Origin: a virus
DNA length: 25,142 nt
Virus record (IMG/VR): IMGVR_UViG_3300030108_000756
Location: 1-25,142 of that record
Strand: one strand, 5' to 3'
Shown: one piece after another, positions 14,901-22,413 of the stretch
Layout: every line of letters starts with the position of its first letter
How positions within the stretch are numbered: the stretch's first letter is position 1
Notes under the pieces: model-generated
Databases searched by the model: none
What the model saw: only the letters and a program-made list of their open reading frames with translations
What the model was told of the DNA's origin: nothing
Program-made: the position numbers and the translations under genes

Positions 14901-17816
14901 ATGTCGATTCAAATTAAATTAAAGAATAGTGTTGTACAGGATAGCACTCCTAGCACTTCAGATTTACCTGCGGTTGGCGAGATAGCACTAAATGCAAATA
15001 TAAATAGTATTGGTGGCTTTATGCGAGCCAGTGATAACAGTATTGTAAAAATATTTGGGCCTGGATCTTTAAGTACACCGACTGCTACAACTACAGTTTC
15101 AGGTATTTCTGAATTAGCTACAAACAGCGAAACAACAACTGGAACTGCTACTAATAGAGTTGTAACCCCTGCTGGCTTAAATGCAGTAACAGTAGCAGAA
15201 CGTACCACATCAAATAATAATTATTTAGCAAAAGCTGGTGATACTTTGACAGGAGTATTGGCTGCAACTGCTGGAAGTAATTCTGCACCTGCCATACATT
15301 TTGGAGATAGTGATAGTGGAATATTTGGCGGAACAAATACTGTAAGCCTTTCTGCTGGTGGTACAACAAGATTAACTGCTGATACTGGAGTAAGTGTTGT
15401 TGGTACGTTAGCTGTAACAGGTGCTATTACATCTACAGGCGATTTAACTATTGCGGAAAAAATTATTCATTCTGGCGATACAGATACATTCTTTTCATTC
15501 CCTGCCGATAATATTGCTGCTATAGATACTGCTGGTAGCGAAAGATTAAGAGTTGACGGTTCAGGCCGTCTACTTATAGGAATTACTACCCCTAGATCAC
15601 CTGCCGATACAACTCCACAATTACAGGTTGAGGGTACAAATGCACCTTCAAGTTCACTTTCTCTTACAAGAAACTCTGCTAGTACTGGTGGACCTAAATT
15701 AATTCTTAACAAAACAAGAGGTACTGCTGTTGGGGCAGATACTGTTGTAGTTTCGGGAGATACTTTAGGAAGTATTATATGGGCAGGAAATGATGGAACA
15801 GATTCAGATAATCTTGCGGCAGAAATTCGAACCACAGTAGATGGCACACCTGGAAGTAATGATATGCCAGGTCGTTTGACATTTAGAACAACAGCAGATG
15901 GTGCTAATACAACTACAGAACGTATGAGAATTGATAGCGCGGGGCGTGTCGGTATAAACGAAACTTCATTATCTTCTTTTAATTCTATTGGTGATGATTT
16001 AGTTATATCTCAAGCTAGTGGTAGTGCTGGAATAACTATTAGAAGTGGTACTACAAACACAGGTGTACTTGCTTTTAATGATGGTGCAAATACTAACTTT
16101 AGAGGAGATCTTAGATATGATCACAATGGTGATTATATGCGTTTGTCAACAAATGGTGCTGAGAGATTAAGAATAGATAGTTCTGGTCAAGTAGGTATAG
16201 GAACCACTCCATCAGTTAATTTACATGTTAAAGACACAGCTAATGTTGAAATTAGGTTAGATGACAGTGGCCAATCTTATGGAAATATTATTTACAATAA
16301 TGGATCTAATTCAGATGATGCTTTAATTATTGGGGTTGATGGCGGTAATACACAAAATAATAGTCACATAAGATTTTATGTTGATAATAGTGAAAAGGCA
16401 CGTGTAGATTCTTCTGGTCTTGATGTCACAGGCGGTATAACTGCGTCAAACACAGGCAACGCATCATTAATATTAGATGCTGGTACAGGTGGTGCTAGTG
16501 GCGATCAACTTTCTTTTGTTGATTTTAAAATTAATGGTACATTAAAAGGTAATATTGCAATACATGAAGGAGTTTCTGGTACTCCCTTAGAACTAAATTC
16601 TGCTGGTGGGACTGGACCAGTTAAATTATATAATTCTGGATCAGAAAAATTAGCCACAACAAGTGATGGAATACACATAACAGGTCGCTTAGGTGTAGGC
16701 ACTAGCTCACCAGATACGACTGCACATATTTTTAAAGCAAGTGCTGGTACTGTTAATTCAGATTCAAACTCTGTTCTTACTTTAGAAAATAATACTCATT
16801 GTATTTTGCAAATGCTTGCGCCAGCAGCAAATAGCGCCAGAATTATGTTTGGTGATCCTGATGATAATAATGTTGGTGAAATTAATTATGACCACAATAT
16901 TAACTCTTTACTAATTAAAACAAATGGTAGTGAACAGGTACGATTAAATTCTTCGGGAAATTGTGGTTTTGGCAGTAGCTCACCAACAGCTAAAGTTCAT
17001 GCAAATTCAGCAACTAATACAGCAACATTTTTAGCTGAAGGTGATGTCTCTAACCCAGATTACCCTGCATACGGCTTTGCAGGTCAAAATCATAATAATG
17101 GTGAAAGGGGGACAGGGATGTATTTAGCTGGCGATGGTCAACTTGCTTTTGCAACTGTAGCCACTGAGAGACTCAGGATAGACGCTAGTGGGAATTACGA
17201 TTTTAATAATGGTGCTTTAATGGCATCTTATGCTGATGATAGTAATATAGATGCAATCCACCACATTGACGGTGAAAATTGCTGGGTATTTAATTCTGAT
17301 ACAACATTAAAAGCGTCAACAGGAACATCAACTTTAAGATGTGCTGCTGTAGATTTTGGTGACAGTAATAATGCCGCTGACAAATTGGATGAGTATGAAG
17401 AAGGCTCATGGACGCCTACATTGAAATTTGGAGGAGGTACAACTGGCATAACCTATAGTACAATAAGAGGAGGAACATATACAAAAATAGGTCGTCAAGT
17501 AACACTTAATTTTGGAATCAAACTTTCAAGTAAAGGTAGCTCTACTGGTCATGCAGAAATTCATGGAATACCTTTTGCGGCTGCTGACCTTATCACAGGT
17601 ACAACTGTAGAAAATAATGGTGTCTGTGCTTTTTGGGATAATGTAGACCCAAATTTATATGCAATGTTTTTTCATACAAATGGCAGTCATATCGAAATTA
17701 AAGTTGTTCATGATGGCACAGATGCAGTAGATAAGATTGTAGATGCAGAAAATAATTTAATTTTTCAAAATGATACTTCATTTAGAGGATCAGTTACATA
17801 TTTTACAGCAACTTAG
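14901..17816 (+). CDS. Large tail fibre / receptor-binding protein
   Basis: A 971-residue fibre. The start follows AAAGG at 14890-14894. The N-terminus (SIQIKLKNSVVQDSTPS, then GEIALNANINSIGGFMRASD) is a virion-attachment module. Next come a T4-fibre-like segment (GISELATNSETTTG...VTPAGLN), a DTLTG knot-like turn (113-117) and DSGIFGG. Seven modules each built on E(R/K)xR(I/V)DSSG followed by a xxGIG turn start near residues 214, 340, 421, 498, 582, 678 and 756, 77-126 residues apart. The C-terminus has DEYEEGSWTPTLKFGGG and YTKIGRQVTLNFGI, a domain I recall at the end of many cyanophage fibres. It likely carries host specificity. Confidence 0.75.
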   Translation: MSIQIKLKNSVVQDSTPSTSDLPAVGEIALNANINSIGGFMRASDNSIVKIFGPGSLSTPTATTTVSGISELATNSETTTGTATNRVVTPAGLNAVTVAERTTSNNNYLAKAGDTLTGVLAATAGSNSAPAIHFGDSDSGIFGGTNTVSLSAGGTTRLTADTGVSVVGTLAVTGAITSTGDLTIAEKIIHSGDTDTFFSFPADNIAAIDTAGSERLRVDGSGRLLIGITTPRSPADTTPQLQVEGTNAPSSSLSLTRNSASTGGPKLILNKTRGTAVGADTVVVSGDTLGSIIWAGNDGTDSDNLAAEIRTTVDGTPGSNDMPGRLTFRTTADGANTTTERMRIDSAGRVGINETSLSSFNSIGDDLVISQASGSAGITIRSGTTNTGVLAFNDGANTNFRGDLRYDHNGDYMRLSTNGAERLRIDSSGQVGIGTTPSVNLHVKDTANVEIRLDDSGQSYGNIIYNNGSNSDDALIIGVDGGNTQNNSHIRFYVDNSEKARVDSSGLDVTGGITASNTGNASLILDAGTGGASGDQLSFVDFKINGTLKGNIAIHEGVSGTPLELNSAGGTGPVKLYNSGSEKLATTSDGIHITGRLGVGTSSPDTTAHIFKASAGTVNSDSNSVLTLENNTHCILQMLAPAANSARIMFGDPDDNNVGEINYDHNINSLLIKTNGSEQVRLNSSGNCGFGSSSPTAKVHANSATNTATFLAEGDVSNPDYPAYGFAGQNHNNGERGTGMYLAGDGQLAFATVATERLRIDASGNYDFNNGALMASYADDSNIDAIHHIDGENCWVFNSDTTLKASTGTSTLRCAAVDFGDSNNAADKLDEYEEGSWTPTLKFGGGTTGITYSTIRGGTYTKIGRQVTLNFGIKLSSKGSSTGHAEIHGIPFAAADLITGTTVENNGVCAFWDNVDPNLYAMFFHTNGSHIEIKVVHDGTDAVDKIVDAENNLIFQNDTSFRGSVTYFTAT

Positions 17817-17829
17817 ACCGAAGCTAAGT
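17811..17829 (+). terminator. Possible weak terminator hairpin after the fibre genes
   Basis: ACTTAG (17811-17816) and CTAAGT (17824-17829) form a six-base-pair, AT-rich stem with a seven-base loop that includes the fibre stop codon, followed by CTTTAAAC. The stem is short and the T-run poor, so this is only a candidate for attenuation. Confidence 0.3.
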
Positions 17830-17873
17830 CTTTAAACTAAGCCTAAACCTGTTTTAATCGGAGATTAATCCTA

Positions 17874-18188
17874 ATGGCATTAACTGAAGCAACTGAATAC
17901 GACAAAATTGAAGTCATAGGTATATATAAAACTGTGCAGGTAAGAAAAGCACTGGTTATAAAAAAAGACGGAGTAGAAATTCCTGGTTCTAGATCTTACC
18001 AAAGGTATGTTTTAAATTGTGGAACTTTAGACTCTTCTGATAATTTTGTAGATAATCCACTCACTACTGAACCAGATGAAAGTACAGCAATACCAGATGA
18101 GGTTAAAGCAATCTGCACTGCTTCATGGACTACTGATGTAAAAAATCTTTATAAAGCAAAATTATTAGCAGACAAATCTCTTGATTAA
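17874..18188 (+). CDS. Conserved-type small phage protein (104 aa, hypothetical)
   Basis: A 104-residue soluble protein in the first position after the fibre genes, starting at an ATG with GGAG at 17860-17863 (11 bases upstream). Its strand-rich middle (DKIEVIGIYKTVQVRKALVI, residues 9-28, then RSYQRYVLNCGTLDSS) and a C-terminal helix (VKAICTASWTTDVKNLYKAK) make a compact domain. I recall similar proteins next to cyanophage fibre genes, but no function is known to me. The position would suit a fibre assembly factor or a small virion protein; this is speculation. Confidence 0.55.
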   Translation: MALTEATEYDKIEVIGIYKTVQVRKALVIKKDGVEIPGSRSYQRYVLNCGTLDSSDNFVDNPLTTEPDESTAIPDEVKAICTASWTTDVKNLYKAKLLADKSLD

Positions 18189-18254
18189 CATGTATTAACC
18201 GTATTGCTGCTATATCATTTAACAGTTACACTTTAAAATAATTACAAAAAATTT

Positions 18255-18491
18255 ATGTCTAAACTTTCTGACAGATGCGAAGAGCGTAAAAACGAAGCAC
18301 AAGCTCTTGCTGATAAATTTAATGCTGCAAAAGCAGAAATTGATAAATTAAGAGGTGAAGCAAATGAAAAAGAAAAAGAAAATGCTATTGTTTACGAACA
18401 ATTTATGGTAAAAAATTCTCAATATGCAGAATTACTTGGATTAGTAAAAGATGAAGAAGGTGTTGAAACTACAAGTGAAGTTGTAGACTAA
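18255..18491 (+). CDS. Small coiled-coil protein (78 aa, hypothetical)
   Basis: A 78-residue, highly charged and almost entirely helical protein. Residues 5-45 (DRCEERKNEAQALADKF, then AAKAEIDKLRGEANEKEKE) have a heptad-like spacing of Ala, Leu and Ile, and the end is acidic (KDEEGVETTSEVVD). It has no membrane segment and no signal peptide. Its leader (18189-18254) is AT-rich with no clear ribosome site. A coiled-coil partner or small chaperone is possible, but no family is recognised. Confidence 0.55.
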   Translation: MSKLSDRCEERKNEAQALADKFNAAKAEIDKLRGEANEKEKENAIVYEQFMVKNSQYAELLGLVKDEEGVETTSEVVD

Positions 18492-18557
18492 TTAGTTTTT
18501 TCAGTTAGTTGTCTAGTTAATATCCCCATAGTTAGATATAGTGGGCATAAGGCCATT

Positions 18558-18839
18558 ATGGTCATAAAACAAATTAAAGTTAATGGTGTTGCCATTTTCA
18601 GCAAAATTTCTTTAATCATGCTTAATAAAATCTCATCTATTCTATCCATTTTATCATTTGTAATTTCATTAACAACTATTGGAGCAGGGTACGCTACTTA
18701 CAAATGGGTTAGCAGTCCACAATTTGAAGCAATGATGTTAGAAAAAATTATGGGTTCTGTGAATCAAATTTTACCTAGTCAAATAGATAAAAAATTACCA
18801 ACTCAAACTAGCGAAGCAATACCAAAAATAAAATTATGA
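18558..18839 (+). CDS. Single-pass membrane protein A (93 aa)
   Basis: A 93-residue protein with one strong membrane segment (about residues 25-47, SSILSILSFVISLTTIGAG then YATYKWV). The part after the membrane has SSPQFEAMMLEKIMGSVNQI. The internal ATG at 18618 (residue 21, MLNKISSILS) is a credible alternative start. If it is the true start, the leader is 126 bases and holds an imperfect hairpin around 18520-18550 (TATCCCCATA against TATAGTGGGCATA). The gene is coupled by ATGA to the next, which has the same plan (membrane segment, then (S/T)(S/T)PxFE). The membrane-first, amphipathic-tail layout would suit membrane remodelling or holin-related roles, unproven. Confidence 0.55.
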   Translation: MVIKQIKVNGVAIFSKISLIMLNKISSILSILSFVISLTTIGAGYATYKWVSSPQFEAMMLEKIMGSVNQILPSQIDKKLPTQTSEAIPKIKL

Positions 18840-19126
18840 GTAAATTTATTGCCTATACAGCTTTACTTATTAGTTCAGTAAATTTTGTATCTATATTTGT
18901 AGTATCAATTTATATGACAACACCTAGTTTTGAAAATTTAGTGTCTGAGCAAGTTATGAAAAATATAGATTGGATAGTTGCTAATGAGCTAGAAAAACAA
19001 ATAAAAAAATTAAAACCAAGACCTGTTGTAGATGTTAACGATCCAAATAAATGGTTTTGGGATTATTTAGAGCGAAGGAATAAAGAACACATAGAATGGG
19101 AAACAAAAGGTAAGTGGGAACAATAA
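18836..19126 (+). CDS. Single-pass membrane protein B (96 aa), paralogue-like of A
   Basis: A 96-residue protein beginning with a membrane helix (residues 5-27, IAYTALLISSVNFVSIFVVS) followed by TTPSFENLVSEQVMKNIDWI, then a basic ELEKQIKKLKPRP segment and a Trp-rich C-terminus (PNKWFWDYLERRNKE). Its post-membrane TTPSFENLVSEQVM lines up with SSPQFEAMMLEKIM in the preceding gene, so the two look like ancient tandem duplicates. The start is inside an ATGA overlap with gene A, and the stop TAA at 19124-19126 directly abuts the GTG of the next gene, so the three are co-translated. Confidence 0.55.
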   Translation: MSKFIAYTALLISSVNFVSIFVVSIYMTTPSFENLVSEQVMKNIDWIVANELEKQIKKLKPRPVVDVNDPNKWFWDYLERRNKEHIEWETKGKWEQ

Positions 19127-19360
19127 GTGATATTTGGGTTTTTTAAAAAACTAATTCAACATTACATAGATAAGTTTGTTGATTGGATGCGGATGGTTAA
19201 ATTTGATTTAGAACTAGAAAATGAAATAAAAAAATATCACGATAGTTATTTGAAAGAAGTTGCAAAAGATGAACCTAAGATAATAGAAAAAGGTACGTTT
19301 GGGGAAGATGGCTGGTCTATTTCTATTGGAGATGTAGATGACAAAGATACCAAAGATTGA
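19127..19360 (+). CDS. Small amphipathic protein (77 aa, hypothetical)
   Basis: A 77-residue protein starting at GTG, directly after the preceding stop. Its first 30 residues (IFGFFKKLIQHYIDKFVDWM) form an aromatic, basic amphipathic helix that could bind membranes. The rest is charged (DLELENEIKKYHDSYLKEVA) and ends acidic (DVDDKDTKD). It runs 23 bases into the next gene in another frame. No family is recognised. Context links it to the two membrane proteins before it. Confidence 0.45.
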   Translation: MIFGFFKKLIQHYIDKFVDWMRMVKFDLELENEIKKYHDSYLKEVAKDEPKIIEKGTFGEDGWSISIGDVDDKDTKD

Positions 19361-19973
19361 AATAAAAGAAGTTTACGTTCCAAAAATTAGATTATGGGAA
19401 GTACAGCCACCGATATTAGATTTAATCACTAAACCAGTTGTAGATATTCCAGGATGCGTTGATGCTCATAGAAATAACCTTACAGGACTTATTAACGAAG
19501 ATGAACTAGGAACATATCAAGCTTGTGGTACTTTTAGTATTCCTAGCTTTGAACCGCTTGAATATAACCCTGCAAATTTCATTTATACTGCCCCAGCACA
19601 ACAGCCACAACAAAAACAAGAGCAACCGCAACAACAAGAACGCAAGACAACAAAAAAGAAAAAAAAAGAAGAACTAGAAATAGATCCATGCCCTCCAAAA
19701 AATCCACAATATAGACCTGGCGATTACAGAAATGATAAAAAAATTGAAAGATTGGTAAAATGGGAAAGATCCTCCTCAGATGGTATTAGTTGTGTCGGAG
19801 TCTGGGAAAAAGTACCATTCAGAGAAAGCTTTATTGGTACGCCTCAAGTTCTTATTTCAACTACTGTGTTGGGTGTGGTTGCTGGTGGGTCTGCATTATT
19901 GGCTCCTCTGATAAAAAAAGCAATTTCTGAAATATTTAAAAAGATAAAAAAGAAACTGACAAAGAAAAAGTAA
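19338..19973 (+). CDS. Pro/Gln/Lys-rich membrane-anchored protein (211 aa)
   Basis: A 211-residue protein with distinct parts. The Pro/Ile/Val-rich N-terminus (1-85) has EVYVPKIRLWEVQPPILDLI and Cys40 and Cys63. A low-complexity linker follows (88-111, Gln/Pro then poly-Lys), then a small domain (116-165) with Cys118 and Cys152 and SSSDGISCVGVWEKVPF. A C-terminal hydrophobic segment (about 171-192, VLISTTVLGVVAGGSALLAP) is followed by a very basic end. I recall this type of protein in cyanophages but not a function. The C-terminal anchor with a Lys-rich tail suggests an inner-membrane protein, or a virion component inserted on entry. Confidence 0.55.
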   Translation: MTKIPKIEIKEVYVPKIRLWEVQPPILDLITKPVVDIPGCVDAHRNNLTGLINEDELGTYQACGTFSIPSFEPLEYNPANFIYTAPAQQPQQKQEQPQQQERKTTKKKKKEELEIDPCPPKNPQYRPGDYRNDKKIERLVKWERSSSDGISCVGVWEKVPFRESFIGTPQVLISTTVLGVVAGGSALLAPLIKKAISEIFKKIKKKLTKKK

Positions 19974-20054
19974 CATTGTTACGGTTTAAAAACATATACA
20001 AAGTGATGATATTCTAATGATAAACTATGAAGGCAATAACATTTATGAGGTTTT

Positions 20055-20366
20055 ATGAAACTTACAATGGAAAACAAAACAGGTCATCATCTTGAAGATA
20101 ATGATGAATTTTATTTTGACAATGATATTTTGAATGATAAAGTTCATATATTTTTTAAATCGAGTCGAAACAGCCTTGATGAATATTCAATGTCAGGTCA
20201 TCAATTTTTAAATTCTTTTGAACTTTCTATTAATACTTTAGGTATTGAACATGACACAATGCTAAAAAAAATTGGCAATATTATCTTTGCAAGAATCAAG
20301 CAACTTGAAAAAGAATATGAGATGATTCGTTCATACGAAGATTCTCATAAAAAGGAGGCAGTATGA
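20055..20366 (+). CDS. Small acidic protein (103 aa, hypothetical)
   Basis: A 103-residue acidic protein. The N-terminus (residues 11-40) is rich in Asp, Glu and His (GHHLEDNDEFYFDNDILNDK), followed by HIFFKSSRNSLDEYSMSGHQ and a helical C-terminus (MLKKIGNIIFARIKQLEKEY). GAGG lies at 20047-20050, a short spacing from the ATG. It is coupled by ATGA to the ParB-like gene and so is likely co-made with it, which suggests a partner. No family is recognised. Confidence 0.5.
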   Translation: MKLTMENKTGHHLEDNDEFYFDNDILNDKVHIFFKSSRNSLDEYSMSGHQFLNSFELSINTLGIEHDTMLKKIGNIIFARIKQLEKEYEMIRSYEDSHKKEAV

Positions 20367-21319
20367 CCTCTCAAGTACAAGATGCCCTTTCAACTATCTA
20401 TGAGGACATAGAATATTCTCTTGAATTTATTACACCAGAAAAAGCACAATTTTATTTAACAAAAAACTTTGAAAATAATCGCAAGATTAGCAGAAATAAT
20501 CTTGAAGAATTAAAAAGAGAGATGAAAAATAGTCGTTTCATCTTATCTGACTCTGCCATTTGTTTTGATACAGATGGCACTCTTGTCAATGGTCAACATA
20601 GATTGATGGCTGTTGTTCAAACAGGAATGACTCAACCATTTCTTGTTGTCAAAAATATGCCTAGCAAATCCAAGCAAATAATGGATGTTGGTAAATCCAG
20701 GTGTATGTCTGATCGTATTACTGTTAGTGGTGTCAAGATCAGCAGAAGAGATTGTGCAACTATAAGACACGCTATGGCTGCAATAAATAGTACAACTGGT
20801 ACTGAGCAGTATTCAAGACCATGCCATGATGCCATAGTTGCTGAAACTTATTTAAAACATAATCAGTTTCTTTATCTTATGAGTAAAGTCTGTCCTACTA
20901 ATACAACTAGGGTTAGATCATTTTTTCTTGGAGCAGGGTTGAAAATTTATGCTGAAATGACTTATAACAGTCAAATCACAAGAAACAAAAAATACAACCA
21001 TACGATGAATCCTAAAGAAAGGGCATTACATTGGTTAAATATTGTCACTACAGGCATGGCGAGTCCTATTGATGGTGTTGATAGAGATATTAAACCATGT
21101 GATAGAGCAGCACAGATTATTTTTACCAAGTCTTGTGACAGCAGCATAAAAAGATCATATTGGAATAGTGCTGAAGCCTTTGCTCTTACTGTTAGAGCAG
21201 CCCATAATTTTATGATTGGTTTAGATACTCAGTTTCTTAAAGTTCCTAAAGATGATCCCTTCAGGGATTTCATTGAGTTGCCATCAACCAACAAAATAAT
21301 GACTATGGCATCAAATTGA
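20363..21319 (+). CDS. ParB-like nuclease-domain phage protein
   Basis: A 318-residue protein whose first 105 residues look like a ParB/Srx-type domain: FITPEKAQFYLTKNFENNR (22-40), RNNLEELKREMKNSRFI, CFDTDGTLVNGQHRLMAVVQ (67-86) and LVVKNMPSKSKQIMDVGKSR. The NGQHRL motif is the signature of a group of phage proteins usually annotated as ParB-like nuclease domain proteins. The C-terminal two thirds are helical with DRAAQIIFTKSCDSS and no known domain I can name. ParB-like domains bind or cleave DNA or act on nucleotides; which applies is unknown. A strong AAGGAGG site (20352-20358) precedes the ATG. No partner ParA is visible. Confidence 0.65.
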   Translation: MTSQVQDALSTIYEDIEYSLEFITPEKAQFYLTKNFENNRKISRNNLEELKREMKNSRFILSDSAICFDTDGTLVNGQHRLMAVVQTGMTQPFLVVKNMPSKSKQIMDVGKSRCMSDRITVSGVKISRRDCATIRHAMAAINSTTGTEQYSRPCHDAIVAETYLKHNQFLYLMSKVCPTNTTRVRSFFLGAGLKIYAEMTYNSQITRNKKYNHTMNPKERALHWLNIVTTGMASPIDGVDRDIKPCDRAAQIIFTKSCDSSIKRSYWNSAEAFALTVRAAHNFMIGLDTQFLKVPKDDPFRDFIELPSTNKIMTMASN

Positions 21320-21326
21320 CGTTACA

Positions 21327-21336
21327 ATGTTCTTAA
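21327..21336 (+). promoter_or_regulatory. ATGTNNTTAA element, copy 3
   Basis: ATGTTCTTAA, identical to copy 2, its first base 23 bases before the ATG at 21350. The following TTACTTTTTTCTA is AT-rich with no ribosome-binding site. Confidence 0.3.
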
Positions 21337-21349
21337 TTACTTTTTTCTA

Positions 21350-21595
21350 ATGAATGAAAATTTATCACGATTAACAGTTCAGATAACAAAACATCAGCAT
21401 AAATTATTGAAGTATCATGCCAAGCCTGGTACATCAATTTCTTCTCTTGTAAGACAAGCACTTGATAGTCACTTTGCTGACGCTGAAGAAGCTCTCAGAG
21501 AAAAATACTTTGAGGAAGTAAAGTATGAGGAGTACGAAAAATACATGGCTGAACAACAAGAACCAGTAATGGCTGATGCAAGTTCTTTGTTATAA
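21350..21595 (+). CDS. Ribbon-helix-helix (CopG/Arc-like) DNA-binding protein
   Basis: An 81-residue protein whose first 43 residues have the ribbon-helix-helix pattern: a short strand LSRLTVQITKHQ (5-16), helix HKLLKYHAKPG, a second helix SISSLVRQALDSHFADAE (29-46). The rest is a charged coil (LREKYFEEVKYEEYEKYMAE). Proteins of this type form dimers that bind operators through the paired strands. It follows the ParB-like gene by 30 bases and ends the + strand run before the convergent hairpin. No partner toxin gene is adjacent, so it more likely regulates phage genes or copies a host regulator. Confidence 0.65.
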   Translation: MNENLSRLTVQITKHQHKLLKYHAKPGTSISSLVRQALDSHFADAEEALREKYFEEVKYEEYEKYMAEQQEPVMADASSLL

Positions 21596-21603
21596 AATAA
21601 TCG

Positions 21604-21634
21604 GTAGGCAAGTTAAAAGCCGTAACTTGTCTAC
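21604..21634. terminator. Bidirectional terminator hairpin at the convergent junction
   Basis: GTAGGCAAGTT (21604-21614) pairs with AACTTGTCTAC (21624-21634) over 11 base pairs with one G-T wobble and a nine-base loop. It lies between the + strand RHH gene (stop 21595) and the - strand gene whose stop codon, 21631-21633, is inside the stem. On the - strand it is followed by a T-rich stretch (GATTATTTT), on the + strand by CTAATTT. It probably ends transcripts from both sides. Confidence 0.65.
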
Positions 21635-22413
21635 TCTAATTTATGAGTGTGCGGTAATACTTGATTTTTGGGTGGGCTAACTATTACATCCTCACATAAT
21701 TTGTGGTAAATACTGGTGCTGGCGTATTCAATGCCCCGAATTTTTAACTCTCCACAATTTTTCAATCTCGCCAATTCGTAGTTCAATCTTTCCTTAGATA
21801 ATATTTGCTGCTGAATCTTTTCTTGTGTTGTAGCAGATTTTAAACACGCATCTTGAAACCTGTTATCTAATGGGAAAGTAAAGGTTAATGCTGCACCAAA
21901 ATTAATTCCTAAAGAGTCTTTGTTACCGCTGTAGTTTTGCTGATAATAAAGAATTTTACCAGGATTAATTAAATTTCCTGAATCATCAACGCTTTGGTCA
22001 TATACTGGCGTTTCATATATATAATCCATAGGCCGCTTTTGATTAAATGCAGTAGTTACAAAAGGGCTGAATGACATTTGTGGGCCAGAACATCTAATAC
22101 CGTTTCCATAATGATTTTCTACAAATGGTCCTCCCAAGACCTGGGTTGCAAAATTCGATACGCTTGAACTACTTTGAGCTACAGGGGCTGCTGTGGAGGA
22201 AGTATTGGCAAATGCTGGACTGCTAAATAATAGACTTATTACTGGGAGAAAATTGTAGTTGTATCGGTTACGCTTGAGCTTTCTATGGTTCTGGTGACAT
22301 CTGAAATTGAAGAAACCCCACTTGGAGTATATGTTTCTACAAATTGAAAGGCTCCATTTCCTGAGTCTGTTTGTCTCCAGTTTGGTTTTTTCTTTAAATC
22401 TAAATCTGTCCAA
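21631..22413 (-). CDS. Secreted protein with signal-like N-terminus; start unclear
   Basis: The open frame reads 260 residues from a TTG at 22413, but about 58 of these overlap the upstream gene and look like antisense-type noise (many Arg, Lys, Asn). A signal peptide follows at residues 55-69 (FLPVISLLFSSPAFA, cleavage after AFA), then NTSSTAAPVAQSSSSV, then a soluble domain with Cys92 (IRCSGPQ) and DYIYETPVYDQSVDD, a FGAALTFTFPLD segment, and a coiled coil (ATTQEKIQQQILSKERLNYE) with Cys residues near the end. I recall the family from cyanophages. The true start should lie near 22237-22260, but only an ATA sits in the expected place (22239-22237). The TTG at 22137 is too far downstream to keep the signal peptide. 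Probably exported to the periplasm or the virion. Confidence 0.55.
   Translation of the reverse strand: MDRFRFKEKTKLETNRLRKWSLSICRNIYSKWGFFNFRCHQNHRKLKRNRYNYNFLPVISLLFSSPAFANTSSTAAPVAQSSSSVSNFATQVLGGPFVENHYGNGIRCSGPQMSFSPFVTTAFNQKRPMDYIYETPVYDQSVDDSGNLINPGKILYYQQNYSGNKDSLGINFGAALTFTFPLDNRFQDACLKSATTQEKIQQQILSKERLNYELARLKNCGELKIRGIEYASTSIYHKLCEDVIVSPPKNQVLPHTHKLE

Noticed and set aside
20363-21595. Evidence for lysogeny or plasmid partition from the ParB-like and RHH proteins
   Set aside because: There is no integrase, excisionase, ParA, attachment site or iterated centromere-like repeat in the window; both protein types occur in lytic phages.
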